DNA from: Elephas maximus indicus
Taxonomy: Eukaryota > Chordata > Mammalia > Proboscidea > Elephantidae
Direction: 5' to 3'
NCBI RefSeq assembly: GCF_024166365.1
Contig: NC_064835.1
Location: 61,298,607 to 61,362,606 of the forward strand
Length of the DNA stretch: 64,000 nt
Made by a program: the position numbers and the translations under genes. Positions 29,846 through 41,756 of the stretch are shown here, in pieces; the stretch's first letter is position 1; each line of letters opens with the position of its first letter. The notes below the pieces were generated by a model. It was not told the origin of the DNA and ran no database searches. It worked only from the letters and a program-made list of their open reading frames with translations.

Positions 29846-32334
29846 ATGGCGTCTCCTCAGGGGGGCCAGATTGCGATCGCGATGAGGCTTCGGAACCAGC
29901 TCCAGTCAGTGTACAAGATGGACCCGCTACGGAACGAGGTGCAGGGGCGGCAGGGCTATTGCTGTGGTCTGCTAGCGGTGTGAACTGGGGCCGGCTAGAG
30001 GACGGGCGGTGGCTGGCCGGGCGCCCAGTGCGCCTGCGCAGAGACAGGGTCCCTAACGCGCCTGCGCGATTCCGGTTGAGTTGCCAAACTCCAGGCTGGG
30101 ACGCGTGCGCATTGTGCCGCCCACGTCGTGTAGTCTCCCCTGGGAAAGGAGGGTCGGGCGAGTCCACGTGAAGGGAGCCCCCACTGTGCGCGGAGCCCCC
30201 TGCTGGGCGGAGGGGAATTGTCAGTTCCCGGCTGCTAATCCCCTGCTGACAGTGCTGGAAGTGGGGCTTGGTCGTGGGGTCTGATAAAAGAGGTGACCCC
30301 GAAGCTGGGAAGGTGCACGGGGAGTTGCGGGCTGGTGATCGGTGACAGAGGGTGTGTCTACAGGAGGAGGTCCGAGTGAAGATCAAAGACCTAAATGAGC
30401 ACATCGTCTGCTGCCTGTGTGCCGGCTACTTCGTTGATGCCACCACCATCACAGAGTGTCTTCATACTTGTGAGTGCCTTGGAGCTGCCTACTCAGACCT
30501 TATTTTCTGTTATCCTAATTATCGGTGCACCCTACCCAGCCCATGAACACAACTCCGAGTGCCTGAGCGCCTGCCTTTCTTCTGCAGTCTGCAAGAGTTG
30601 TATTGTGAAGTACCTCCAAACCAGCAAGTACTGCCCCATGTGCAACATCAAGATCCATGAGACACAGCCCCTGCTCAACCTCAAACTGGACCGAGTCATG
30701 CAGGACATCGTGTACAAGCTAGTGCCTGGCTTGCAGGACAGTGAGTGACCAACCTGATTTTGAGGGGGACGGATTGACACAGTGGCCGCAACAGTGGGCT
30801 CAGACATAGCAGTGATTGTGAGGATGGCACAGGACCAGGCAGTGTTTTGTTCTGTTGTTCATGGGGTTGTTATGAGTCGGAACTGACTCAATGGCATCTA
30901 ACATCAACAACTTGGGAACAGATGCTGTGTGGCAGTTTGAGGTGACAAGGGCTTTGGTGAGAATCGTGAAGAGAAAGGGACTGATGGCCAGAGGGACAAA
31001 AAGTGAGAGAGGGCTAATACAGTAAAACCTTTGAAAGCTGGAACCTGGGTAAGGCGGAAACCTGTCAGAGAAGGAAAACTCACTGAGTGTTTATGATGTA
31101 GGATTCTTAATAAACTGCAATAGAAAGATGGTAAGCACCCTGTCAAAGGCAGGAAACTTGTGAGACTTGGAAAAACAAAGCAGTTCCCTCAAATTCTGGC
31201 TCTCATAGGGTTCACTCTACTTCCCATATTCCCCCCCGCCCCTTCTAGGTGAAGAGAAGCGGATTCGAGAATTCTACCAGTCCCGAGGCTTGGACCGGGT
31301 CACCCAGCCCAGCGGAGAAGGTATGTCCCTGGCAGCAGGATGGTAAGAGAAAGCCCCCAGCGCATTTCTCCTGCCCAGTTTTGCTCTCTTTGAGGAAGGG
31401 GAGTCATGGTACCTGTGTCAGCCTTCTCACTACCCTGTCTTTCTCAGAGCCAGCCCTGAGCAATCTTGGCCTCCCCTTCAGCAGCTTTGACCACTCTAAG
31501 GCCCACTACTATCGCTATGATGAGCAGCTGAGCCTATGCCTGGAGCGGCTGAGGTGAGGGGCAGGTCCGGGGCTGTCTGAGGTGACATTGCCCATGACCC
31601 AGAGCCAAGGAGGGACCTGGGGAGAGGTCTAGCAATGAGGGTGTGTCTCTTCCCATGAGGAGGGTATATCATGGCTCTGGGTGGGGAAGAAGGGGAAAGA
31701 CAGGAATCCCTAACCTGTGTCTCTTTCCCCCCAGTTCTGGCAAAGACAAGAATAAAAGCGTCCTGCAGGTGAGAGGGGCTGAGGGGCAGGCCTCTCTAAG
31801 GAGACTCACCTCCTTGTGGCTCTTCCCTCACATACCCCACTTTGTTCTCTTCTCTCTTTTCCCCAACCCCAGAACAAATACATCAGATGTTCCGTTAGAG
31901 CCGAGGTTCGCCATCTCCGGAGGGTCCTGTGTCACCGCTTGTTGCTAAATCCCCAGCATGTGAGTTATCCCACAGTAGTTTTTTTTTTTTTTTTTTTGGA
32001 GAGAAGGGGCTAAGAAGGGAGAGACAGAGGCTGGGGTTGACCAGGGTAGTTCCTGACCATGCTCATGTGCCCAAGAGGAAAGTCCCTAAAACTGTGCCCC
32101 CTACCTCTCTCCTAGGTCCAGCTTCTTTTTGACAATGAAGTTCTCCCTGATCACATGACCATGAAGCAGATATGGCTGTCCCGCTGGTTCGGAAAGGTGA
32201 GCCAGGACCAGGGCAGAGGTGGGCTGAGGGGAGCCTGTAGTAAGCACACTTGGGCTGAGCACTTCTTCCCCTTGTTCTCTCTCTAGCCGTCCCCTTTGCT
32301 CTTACAATACAGTGTAAAAGAGAAGAGGAGGTAG
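29846..32334 (+). CDS. PCGF1: polycomb group RING finger protein 1
   Basis: PCGF1 (NSPC1) is the RING partner of RING1B in the variant PRC1.1 complex with KDM2B, BCOR and RYBP, which monoubiquitinates H2A at CpG islands. Nine exons join in phase: 29846-29938, 30364-30469, 30588-30740, 31249-31320, 31448-31553, 31735-31768, 31873-31959, 32116-32196 and 32287-32334. They give 259 residues, as in human. The C3HC4 RING begins C-C-L-C-A-G-Y and ends Y-C-P-M-C (residues ~47-86). The C-terminal RAWUL domain, which binds BCOR, covers about 165-255 and includes H-R-L-L-L-N-P-Q-H. The protein is almost identical to human. Intron 3 holds the 3' end of an RTE LINE. Confidence 0.98.
30765..30912 (+). mobile_element. 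RTE LINE 3' end
   Basis: GGATTGACACAGTGG, GGATGGCACAGGACCAGGCA and TATGAGTCGGAACTGACTC, followed by an ACATCAACAA tail, match the 3' end of the afrotherian RTE (BovB-like) element. It is 5'-truncated and sits in PCGF1 intron 3. Confidence 0.75.
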
Positions 32335-32407
32335 GGGCCAAGCCCCTCCCTGTCCCCCCCCCTTCCCCAGATATTTATGTAAAATTAACTGTGGCTTTAT
32401 TTTTTGA

Positions 32408-32413
32408 AATAAA
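32408..32413 (+). terminator. PCGF1: PCGF1 poly(A) signal AATAAA
   Basis: AATAAA lies 74 nt after the PCGF1 stop codon, so the 3' UTR is very short. Confidence 0.85.
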
Positions 32414-32774
32414 CACTTAAAAAAGAGGGGGGGCTCATTTATCTTCTTCCTTCTTCAGTGTCCCACCACACACTCATGCTTTGTCCTGCATCCTGCTTCC
32501 CTCCGATATTCTCTGAGTTTCATGGTCAAGGAGGGCCTCTGCTCTGTGTCCCTGGCCCCTCAGCTGTTGCCGAAGGAGCAGTCCATACACGTGTGAAACT
32601 CAAGGTGAGCTCATGAAGCTAGGCCACCCACACCAGCTCTTTGGTGACAGGAAGGCTTTCTGGAAGGAAGCTCTCACTGTCCTTGAATGCTGCACCTATG
32701 CTGTGGGGCCTGAGTGGGTGTGTCCTAATCCCAGGGTGGTGAGAGGGGAGCTAGGGTTGGACAGTGGCTGCTGC

Positions 32775-32948
32775 AGGAATGAATCAAAAACCAAACTTGT
32801 TGCTGTCAAGTCAATTCCGACTCATAGTGACCCTACAGGACAGAGCAGAACTGCCCCATAGGGCATCCAAAGAGGCACTGCTGGATTCAAACTGCCAACC
32901 TTTTGGTTAGCAGCTGAGCTCTTAAATTGCTGTACCACTAGGAATGAA
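32775..32948 (-). mobile_element. AfroSINE with 9-bp target duplication
   Basis: A full-length-like AfroSINE runs from ACCAAACTTG (~32789) to CTGTACCACT, reversed. The direct repeat AGGAATGAA flanks it at 32775-32783 and 32940-32948. Confidence 0.85.
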
Positions 32949-35260
32949 AGAGTGATATCTTAAAAATCCAAAGAATTGCACTATGATTCTATGACATGGT
33001 ACATGAAAAAGAGAAATTTAAATAACAGATGGGAGCAGGAAGGCCCAGGGTAGTTGGAGGCAATAAACCCAGTGGATGTCTTTGCTCTGTGGGCCTCTCA
33101 GCCAGTGAGATAGCCATAAACTCGCCCAACTGGGGCAGTAACAGGGGGAAGCCTAAGCAGGGAGTTTCAAAATGAAGTGAAGGAGGCTGCTGCCGAATTC
33201 GGGACAAGCAGGATGGTGCCGGCAGCATAAAAGTCGCCAGAACCCGAGTTTAAAGCCTAAATCTCAAGTTGATGGAAGTAAAACTCTACGGCGCCAAAAC
33301 TAGGCGGTCATTGTGTGTGATGGACCCTGGGAGGCAGTGGACTGGGGGGCGGGGTGGGGGTGGGAGGGAGTGAAGATGGCCTGAAGGAAGGAGCCCGAGA
33401 GGTGGAGATCTGAGCTGGCTCCCTCACCTGCTCACCCGCTGGTTTCTGGCGGCTCTCTTCGCCTGGACTTCCCCGGGAAACCACAGCTCCTCCGCACGAA
33501 CCAAGCGCCAAGGCCAAGAGGAAGGCGCACAGGGAAGGGCTGCAGACCCCTGCCATGGGAGAGTGCGCCGGTGCGCGGGCAGGCAGTGGAGACCAGGGCG
33601 GGGACACTGTACTGACCCGGGCACGATTCCTTCCTGATACAGTCTGCAAGATTCCCAATTCTCCCCCCTTTTCGGGGCCTCCCGCGCCCAGTATACTACC
33701 CCCTTGTCCATGCTTTGCTAGTCCTTTAAGGCGTAAGTGTGTCCTCCAGAATGCCTCCCGCAGCCAGAATCAGAGTCGCTTCCACCTCATTTGGGGCTAC
33801 CTCTACACCTCAGGGTTTTAATTTATATCTATCCCAGGGCTCCCCACCTCCCCAGAATTTGAGCTCTGCTGGCTCCTCGGCCCACGCGAGCACGCGGCAC
33901 CCAGGCTGTTCGCAAGGGGTCTCTGAGCTAAATACCGATTCCAAGGAGTAAATCTGGAGCGGAGGTGTGGGCTGGAGTAGCGGTAGGGAGAGCAGAAACT
34001 TTCCTGGGGTACCTTTCGGAGGTCCAGCAGCTGTGGCAGTTGGGGGGCACTCCGACTGGATCTCCTCCCTAAGGCTCCTCAAGCGAGATGGCCCTCGGGT
34101 AGGGTTTGGCGTCAGCTCCGCGTCCAGAAAGCCTCATGTGAAGATTGGAGGGCCCAAGACCTGATGACGAAACCTTGGGATGGGATTTTTGATGGCACAC
34201 GGTCTGAGACCAAGGAGCAGCAGCAGGCGCTGATGCATGGATCTGGAGAGGGTGAGGGATCGGCGCTGCCCCGCCCTGGGTCAGCTCCGCGAAGCCTTCT
34301 TTTTGTCTGTCAGCGGCGGTGGCGGCGGCAGCTGCGGGCCCTCTGCTGAGGTGGCTGATGCAGGCCAGCTGCAGGCTCCGCACTGCTCTCCCTCGGTTTG
34401 TGGGTCTAGTTTCCCCACACACGTCTGCCCCGCCGCGGACTCCGAGGCGATTCATGGCTTGATGCGCGCCAGGGGCGGGCGAATCGCGCCCACGGTTCTC
34501 TTGGCTTTGCTGCCCATAACGCGCGCGGAATAGCCGCCGCAGCCCTGTCCTCCCAGGCGCACCGTTCGCCTCGCCGCTTCCGGGAGAAGGCTTCGGTTTC
34601 CACCTGCAGGGCCACTCCCCCGACTTGATCCTACCACCCTTTCCTACCCCAGCAGTTGCAGCGGCCACGCGCACCCGGGGGAGGGGGCACCGAGGTTTGC
34701 CTCTGCCTTTGACACAGAGGAAGATAGGTCGGTCTCTCAGCTGGGCCTTCCTGGGCTTGGGAGGATGGGGAAAATGGACCTCCCTAGAGGAGTGAGTCTC
34801 AGGGTGTGTGTGGAAGGGTGGGTGTCAGAGTATCCAGCCGCGCCCCCATCCCAGGACGCACGCGCTGGGAACTGGCGGCTGGCGCGGAGAGCTCTTTGCG
34901 AGCGAGCGTCTGGGGCCGAAAAGCGCTCACAGACCGCAGCCCTAGAAGTATGAAACGAAAATTTAAGCATCTGAATCGGCTCACTCCGCAGTAACGTTTC
35001 CTGAAAGAAAACGAGCTCAGAAATGTGCGAGATGGCTGGACGCCCCGCCCCAAGCTCCTCCGCCTGGGGTTTCCTCCCAAACCCGCCTTCTCTCCCGGGC
35101 TAATGGGGTTTCCCAAAGCCAGGGGAGGGGAGAAAGCACTTCGTTACGACTGTCCTAGTCCACTATCCCTAGGGGGTTATTCTTAGGGTCCCCACCCCCG
35201 TCCACATTCACAGAATTCAGAGGAATGAGTGGGGCGAAGAATCCCGAGAGGAAAAGGTCT

Positions 35261-35266
35261 TTTATT
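35261..35266 (-). terminator. minus-strand poly(A) signal, candidate LBX2-AS1 3' end
   Basis: The minus strand reads CAATAAAAG. It ends a 186-codon minus-strand open frame (35822-35262) whose TAA stop lies inside the hexamer. The position fits the 3' end of a transcript diverging from LBX2. Confidence 0.45.
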
Positions 35267-36264
35267 GAGCAAGACCTCGGCGGAGGTAGTGGGGCGACGA
35301 GCCGGAGTGGGTCCAGGGGAGGGAGCCCGCTGAATGAGAGTCTGGGCTGGGCATGGCGGGGTGTTCAGGAATAAAAGACAGGATGGGAGCGGGGCTAGGG
35401 GAAATGAGGAACCGGGAATCTGAAGGGAGTGATGGGAGGTGTGAGAAAGTATCCTTAAAGGAGAATTGGGGCGCTTTCCCGCGGAAGGAACCTGGAAATG
35501 TGGGGCTTTCTAGGAGGGCAGGGGGCAGAAGACCCCGAAATGTCTGTAGGGGTATCTGGGGAGGTGGGAGACATGAAGGACTGCCGGACTGAGCGGGGAA
35601 CGCGGTGCAAGTGGGTGTCGGAGGACCCATGCACTGAGGGTAGGACCATGGGATGGGAGGTGCGGCGAAGGAAGCGCGCACTGCTGAGCAAGCCGCAGCG
35701 TCCCAGCTGGCCCCAGCCGAGGGAGAGTCCGCGCTGTCAAGATGGGGTGAGGGGACGCCGAGGAGACAGCTGAGCGCCCCCCACAGCCCAGATTCCAGGT
35801 TTAATCTCTTAATCTCCCTCATTAATCACTCACCCTTCTTCTAACCCCCTCCGGGGATCTGGTTTCTCCCCAGCTCGAGTTCCAAAGGCTGCGCTAGGGA
35901 AAGCCCCCTCCTGTGGCCTCGCGACCGTCTGGACTAGTCCATGGTGGCCGATGGGACGACCCTGGTCGGGCCTCTGCTGTCGGTGGCCTCCTCCCTTTAC
36001 TAGTCTCCCATTCCCTCCCCTCCCTGCCACTCGCTTCTGGGGACCGCCCAACCCCATTACCTGAGCCCGGCTACGGAGGGGAATGGTAGGGGGAGGAGAG
36101 GCAAAGGCTGGTTATGAGGGCCTCACACTCCCCACAGACAGTAACTGAGAGCAGAGGGAGGGAAGGACATAAAAGCTACAGAGAAGATAGATGGTTGAAG
36201 TTTGCAGTGACTCCTTGGTGACAGGCCCAGGAGGAGGCTGGGCAGTTTCAGTGGCCTCCTGGGA

Positions 36265-36372
36265 CTCACTTTAATTGCAGATGATGTGAAACCACTAAGA
36301 TGGTTCCAGCTCAGAGGGCGGATCTCTCAGTCCTCCTACACCCCCCTTCCCACCATTAATAACCAATTAACA
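36265..36372. promoter_or_regulatory. homeodomain-site cluster upstream of LBX2
   Basis: TTTAATTG at 36270, then CATTAATAACCAATTAAC at 36354-36371, give several TAAT/ATTA cores within about 100 bp. The surrounding sequence is non-repetitive. Enhancer identity is a guess. Confidence 0.3.
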
Positions 36373-38274
36373 AGGTCCTGAGGCATCTCAGCTTTCTGCT
36401 GTGGCCTCGCTCTGCTCTCCGACCTAGCGGTGGCCCATCAGGCTAAACTGTATTGCTCAGGCCACCAGAGCTACTTGAGTGTCCTAGAGTGTGGGGTGGG
36501 ACAGGGGAGGGAGAGGCAGCATTGGAGGTGTGTGGGGGAGAGGCAGACACCATGTTTCCCTGTATTTTGGGTTGGCTAAGTCAGTGCCTCCGACCACTTG
36601 AGGTTTCCCAACCCAGTTGGCGATAGGTCCCACTATCAGAGTGCCTTCCCATCCTTGCCCCATCCTGGGCTTTTGACCCAAGCCCCTTGGGTCTCCAAGT
36701 CCTATTTGAGATTCCCCACCCCCCAACTGCAGGCTCCACTTGACCCAGGGAGTAGGTGAACACAGAGGACCACTGCAGAAATGATGGGAGGTGCAGAGGT
36801 CTACCCGGATGTGGGAGATGGCTAGGGGCATGGGGTGATCCACCAGGTTCAAGGGAGGTTGTTTGCAAAACCTCCAGGAAGCCGCTTTCGGTTTCCTGCT
36901 GCTGGGGCTCAGGCTCTAGGCTTCGAATCCCCTGGCTGCACAGGATGTGCCATGTGAACTAAACCCTTGCCTCAAGGGGGTCTCCACTGCCAGAGCAGCA
37001 CTGTCACCTAAAACCCATGTGTTCTTCCAGGGGAGGGCTGTGGGCTGCTCAACCAGAGTTTAAGCCCAGGACCAGAATAGGTGTGGAAGGACACAGGTAA
37101 AATAGGAATAAATAACCCAGGCCTCTGAGTTTGTCCCTGGGTTGGCAAGCCTACCTCCTGAAAGCCCTGTTGGTGTGTTCCCGGGGTCTGGTTGGGTTGA
37201 GCCTGCCCCCTCACTCTTCTGTGACTAGCAGAGGCAGTGACTAGCAGTGCCTGACTCCCTGCATCAGTTTCTGGGCCGTGCAGAACTGTGGAACCAGTAC
37301 CTAACCGCAGAAGCTTAACAAACAAAGAGACTGATCAACGGAGTGGGCAGGGGAGCAGGAAGCCCTGTGAGGAGGTTGGTTCTCACTGGCAAAGCCTCCT
37401 CTGCTCAGTGGCACCAACTCCTGGTTCTGCCCTGTCCTGTCTCCTGAGTCCCAGGTCTCCTGCCTTTTCCAGGTGTTCTGATTTCTTCAGGGCCTCTGAG
37501 CTATGGTGGAACAGCAGCCTCAGTCCAACCAGAGTGCTGAAGGGGGTCAACTCACCTGTGCTTGCTTCTGTGTCTCATCCGCCAAGCTCAGTCGCTCTGC
37601 CAGGCGCCCCCCCAAGTCTCTCCTCCCCCCCCCCCCCATTCCGCGCCCCCAGCGCCGCACTAATCACTTCCAGCCGCCAGGACCACTTTAAGAGCGTTCT
37701 TGCAGAGGTGGGGTAGCAACGAGGGGGCAAGGTCAGAAGACTGGAGGTCCTGAGACAGACCAGTGCAACTGGGCCCTGCTCCTGCATGGCTGGGATCCTA
37801 GCACAGGCAGCTCTGATCCTCTCCTCGGAACTTTGCCAATTCCTAGCCGTAGGGGCCAGGGAAAACAATTTTATCACAGAAGGGTTTATGAGCTGGAGCA
37901 GCGGCTCCGCAGGGAGCCGGCGGCACACAGAGTCAGGGGGCCGCCAGGGAAAGGCCAGTCTAAGTGTGCACCGGGATGCGCCCAGCAACGCGCAGGAGCC
38001 CTGCGACCCTGGCCTGGAGCGCGGCTCCGCCACCTTCTCCTTTTCGCAATTCCCCACCCCGTAGAAATGAGGCTGCTGGGACGTCTACGGGTTCCAGACC
38101 TATCGCGTCTCCGGGTGGGGGTGGAGGGCGCAGGAGGAGGGGCACACGGGGCTCTGGCCCAGTGCGGGGGGCGGGTCCGAGGCTGGGGGCCCGGATCGGG
38201 TGCAGCACACTGGGGCGCAGGAGGCTGCGGAGCCGAGCGCAGCGGGCCGCTGGACCGCCACAGCCCTGCCCGCC

Positions 38275-39859
38275 ATGAGTTCTAGAACCGAACCCCGAGT
38301 ACCCCGGACACCTTTCAGCATCGCTGACATCCTAGGCCCGCGCATGGTCCCCCGGACACCACTGGCGTCGCAGCTCCCAGAGTCGGGTCCTGGTCCCACA
38401 TCGCCGCTGTGCGCGCTGGAGGAGCTGACGAGTAAAACTTTCCGCGGACTCGACGGAAGCGTCCCGCAACCTTCTGAAGGTACAGCGACTCCCCATCTCT
38501 CTTCTCCTGGTCCCCGATCTCGAACCTTCGTCCATCCCGGCCCTGCCACCCTAATCCTCCCCCTGCTCCCAGTCCACATGCCAGGACTCGCCTTCTAAGG
38601 GCCAAGCCCTTCATCTCTCCTCTGTTAGTACACTGGAACCACGGCCGCTCCTGGAGGCCGCCAGCGCCGCGGCGAAGGACCGTGCTGTAGAAAACTGAGC
38701 GACCCGTAGGTTCGTTCGCTGTAGGCGAGGCAATCGCGACAGAGAAAGGCCTGAGAGAAGACAAAAGGCCTGAGCCGCAGGCGGTAAACAAGCGAGCCAG
38801 GGCAAGGGCGGCGCAAAAAGCGTCGGGAGGCGAGGTTCCAGCCTCTCCTGGCGGCCAGGCTCGGCGCCGAGTCGCTCTCTCTCAAGGCGGCGCAAGGAAC
38901 AGGTCTTGGGCGCGGCGTGGGCCCGGGCTCCGCGCTTCGCCTTTCCTTGCCCTTTGTACCCCCACTGTCTCCCTTTTGGGCTTGAGGAGGGGGCACCGGT
39001 GTCACTAACGAAGTGGCCGGCATAGCATGACCCTCGAGGCTTAGGAAGGGCATGATCCGATTCCTGCTACCTTCGCCATAACGGGTCAGCTACCTCTACA
39101 CTGACCTCGGCCGGCTCCCGCCCCTGGTGCAGCCCCCAGCAGGTAGGCCGGCTCAGTCGGGGGTCCGGAAGGCGCCCCCCCAGACGACCTCAACCTGCTT
39201 CGGGCCTCTTCTGACCAATTCTGACCACCTCCCATCCTTCCCTCCCTCCCCCGCCATCCGCAAGCCGCCCTCAGGCTGCTGCCTTCGATACCCTAGCCCC
39301 TCTGCGCCGGTCTCCTCTGACCCCAGCTTGACCCCTGCGCGGTCGGGTTAGGTACCTCAGTTCTGGCTCCAGCACACCTCCCCTGGCCCACCTTGGCATG
39401 GCCTCACCCCCAGCTTTTCGTCCTGAGCCCTAGCCTGATTCCCGCCGGCCAGAGGCTGACCTTCGCCCTCCCTCTGTAGGCCGCCCCGCCCCGGGCGCGC
39501 TGAGCCCGGGCCCAGTGGGCCGCAAACGGCGCAAGTCACGCACGGCGTTTACCGCGCAGCAGGTGCTGGAGCTGGAGCGGCGCTTCGTCTTCCAGAAGTA
39601 CCTGGCGCCGTCCGAGCGCGACGGGCTGGCTGCGCGACTGGGCCTGGCAAACGCGCAGGTCGTCACGTGGTTCCAGAACCGGCGCGCCAAGCTCAAGCGC
39701 GACCTGGAGGAGATGCGCGCCGACGTGGCCTCGCTGCGCGCGCTGTCCCCGGGAATCGTGCACCTCTTCACGCTGCGGGACGGTGCCCCAAGCCCCGGCC
39801 CGGCCCCTCCTGACCCCGGACCACACCTGTCTGATGAGGAGGTACAGGTGGACAATTGA
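38275..39859 (+). CDS. LBX2: ladybird homeobox protein 2
   Basis: LBX2 is an NKL-class homeodomain transcription factor of muscle and urogenital development. Two exons, 38275-38479 and 39480-39859, join in phase to 194 residues, the human length. The start ATG follows GCCCGCC. An eh1 repressor motif, T-P-F-S-I-A-D-I-L, covers residues ~12-20. The homeodomain begins R-K-R-R-K-S-R-T-A-F and ends W-F-Q-N-R-R-A-K-L-K-R. The recognition helix has Q-V-V-T-W-F, again with Thr47, the feature shared by LBX and TLX families. The acidic end D-E-E-V-Q-V-D-N matches the human D-E-E-I-Q-V-D-D. The intron and both exons lie in a CpG island. Confidence 0.97.
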
Positions 39860-40010
39860 AGGCAAAGCTGCCGCGAGCCCTAGGCTCTCGGACCCCGGAC
39901 TCCTCTTCGCTGCGCTCCGCGTCATGTCTGCGCTCCGGGGTGAGGGGGAGGGGGTCGCCCTCGGCCTCCTCCGGCCTCAGTCCAGGCGCTGGCCTTCACC
40001 AGTTGTTGAG

Positions 40011-40016
40011 AATAAA
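40011..40016 (+). terminator. LBX2: LBX2 poly(A) signal AATAAA
   Basis: AATAAA lies 152 nt downstream of the LBX2 stop codon. Confidence 0.8.
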
Positions 40017-40104
40017 GCCGAGACTCTGCCGCACGTTGCCTCGGTCCCGGCGCCCGAAGCCAGTAAAAGCAAAACCTGGTGATTATTGCGGGAAAGTCCG
40101 CGTT

Positions 40105-40460
40105 TGACACGATGCCAAACACTTTAAACGCGATGATTTGCTTAACCCTGGTGAACAAAACCAAACCCGTTGTTGGGGAGTCGATTCCGACTCATTGGTG
40201 GCCCTGTAGAACAGAGCAGAACTAAGGCTGTAAATCTTTAGGGGAGCAGACTGCCACATCTTCCTCACCGCCCAGCGGCTGCTGGGTTGAAACCACCGGG
40301 AGGCTAGAAGCCAAGCTCTTAACCACTGCCCCTCCAGGGCTCCTTCTTAACCCTCATAGCAACCCTATAAGGAAGGTGATATAATTATGCCCATTTTGCA
40401 AAGGAACAACTCTGAGGTCAGGATTTGAACCCAGGCGTCCAGCCCAGCCAGCCTTCAGAG
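40105..40460 (+). repeat. MIR element carrying a nested AfroSINE
   Basis: CAAACACTTTA (~40113), CCCTCATAGCAACCCTATAAGG (40351 on) and CAGGATTTGAACCCAGGCGTC are parts of one MIR. It is split by a minus-strand AfroSINE at 40150-40345, flanked by CTTAACCCT at 40141-40149 and 40346-40354. The SINE belongs to the longer subtype with GTAAATCTTTAGGGGAGCAG. Confidence 0.8.
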
Positions 40461-40973
40461 ACGGTGCTTGTCAGCTCTCTACTTAGGAGATGGAGACGTA
40501 CTGTCGAGGGAAGGAAGGTGGAACTCTGGTTGTTCCTGCGGGCGACCTCTCCACTTTGGTCACAAAACTCCACCTGGCCTTTGATCCGCCGCCGCTTGGG
40601 ATACCTCTTGCATAACCTCAGGGCCTGTCCTGGAGCGGCGCATCACGCCTCTTTTCTCCTTGCCCCACCTTTGTCTATTTATTAACGGGAGTCCGGACCC
40701 TTCTCCCCGCTCCGCCGAAAGGACCCTACGCTGAGACACAAGCAGAATGATAGGCACACCCCTCCTTCAGGTACCTCCTGGACCTCCGCGCCTGGGTCAC
40801 AAATGTTCCCACCATTATGGTGGAGACAGCGGGAGAGTGGGAAGGCCCGACCTGTTTAGGCGGAGCTTGGAGTAGCAACCTTGCTGATGGAGACACCAGC
40901 CTAGCTCCACAGGCAGACACTTCTGAGATTCATTTATTCCACTGGTGATTAATCACCCTCCTACCATGTGATT

Positions 40974-41152
40974 GGGGCCCTGGTGGCGCAGTGGTTAAGA
41001 GATCAGGCTGCTAACCAAAAGGCTGGTAGTTTGAATCCTCCACCCGCTCCTTGGTAACCCTATGAGGCTATTCTACTCTGTTCTATCCAGTTGGTATAGA
41101 GATGCTATGAGTTGGAATCCACACCAGGGTCAACTTTTTTTTTTTTTTTTAC
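40974..41152 (+). mobile_element. AfroSINE, plus strand
   Basis: It begins GGGGCCCTGGTGGCGCAGTG and continues through GGTTAAGAG, the B-box-like GGTAGTTTGAATCC, and TATGAGTTGGAATCC. It ends in a T-rich tract at 41134-41151. Confidence 0.9.
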
Positions 41153-41562
41153 AGTGTTAATGAGGAGGGAAGAGAACACTAGGCAGCTACAGGATGCTGT
41201 CTTCCCTCATTCCTGGCTGTCCTGTGAGCCTTCAGGAGACAGTGCTGAGGCTGGGTCTGCTTCCCACTTTCCCTTTCAGTCCAGTCTGCCCTCCTCAAAC
41301 CTTGCCTGCCTCTGCTCACTTCTCTCTTTTATATCCCAAAGGAAATTGGCTCAAGACACAATCCAGTCTTGTAGATGGAGTCCTGCCTCATTAGCATAAC
41401 TGCCCCCAACCCCACCTCATTAACATCATAGAGGTAGGATTTACAGCATTCATGAAAGTCATATCAGATGACAAAATGGTGGACAATCATGCAATACTGG
41501 GAATCATGGCCTGGCCAAATTGATACACATTTTTGGGAAGGGACACAATTCAATCCATAACA
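41153..41562 (-). mobile_element. LTR fragment, ERVL-MaLR-like (fossil)
   Basis: On the minus strand the sequence resembles a MaLR-type LTR. It begins near GTGTTATGGATTGAATTGTG, with an AT-rich ATATAAAAGAG promoter-like segment further in. No internal coding region is seen. It is an old, broken solo-LTR-like relic; its exact left edge is uncertain. Confidence 0.5.
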
Positions 41563-41756
41563 CCCATCTCTCTCTGCTTGCTCGCCTGCTTATTTAATCT
41601 CTTTTACATCTTAAAGAGATTGACTCAAGACGTACCCTACACTAATCCTGCCTCATTAACATAACAGAGACAGCTCGTTCCCAAAAGGGTTTATAACCAA
41701 AGGCATAAAGGTTAGGATTTATAACACATATTTTGAGGGGACACAATCCAGGACAA
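41563..41756 (-). mobile_element. second LTR fragment, ERVL-MaLR-like (fossil)
   Basis: A second LTR-like segment in the same orientation shares the GATTGTGTCCCC start and the GTTAATGAGGCAGGATTAG segment of this LTR group. It is adjacent to the previous one, is partial and broken, and has no coding region. Confidence 0.5.

Larger units (their letters stand above)
32335..38274. other. PCGF1-LBX2 intergenic region, probable LBX2-AS1 locus
   Basis: In human this interval carries the non-coding LBX2-AS1, divergent from LBX2. Here the supporting signs are a minus-strand AATAAA at 35261 and CpG-rich blocks at 34250-35120 and from 37960 onward. The sequence also contains one AfroSINE and a homeobox-site cluster near 36265-36372. 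I see no protein-coding exon that I recognise. Confidence 0.55.

Noticed and set aside
37621-37640. Run of 13 C residues after CT-rich sequence
   Set aside because: Simple homopolymer tract in an intergenic region. A G-quadruplex on the other strand is possible but nothing else supports a role.
41010-41050. tRNA-like sequence with promoter boxes
   Set aside because: It is the head of an AfroSINE, which is tRNA-derived. No cloverleaf of a functional tRNA can be made from it.
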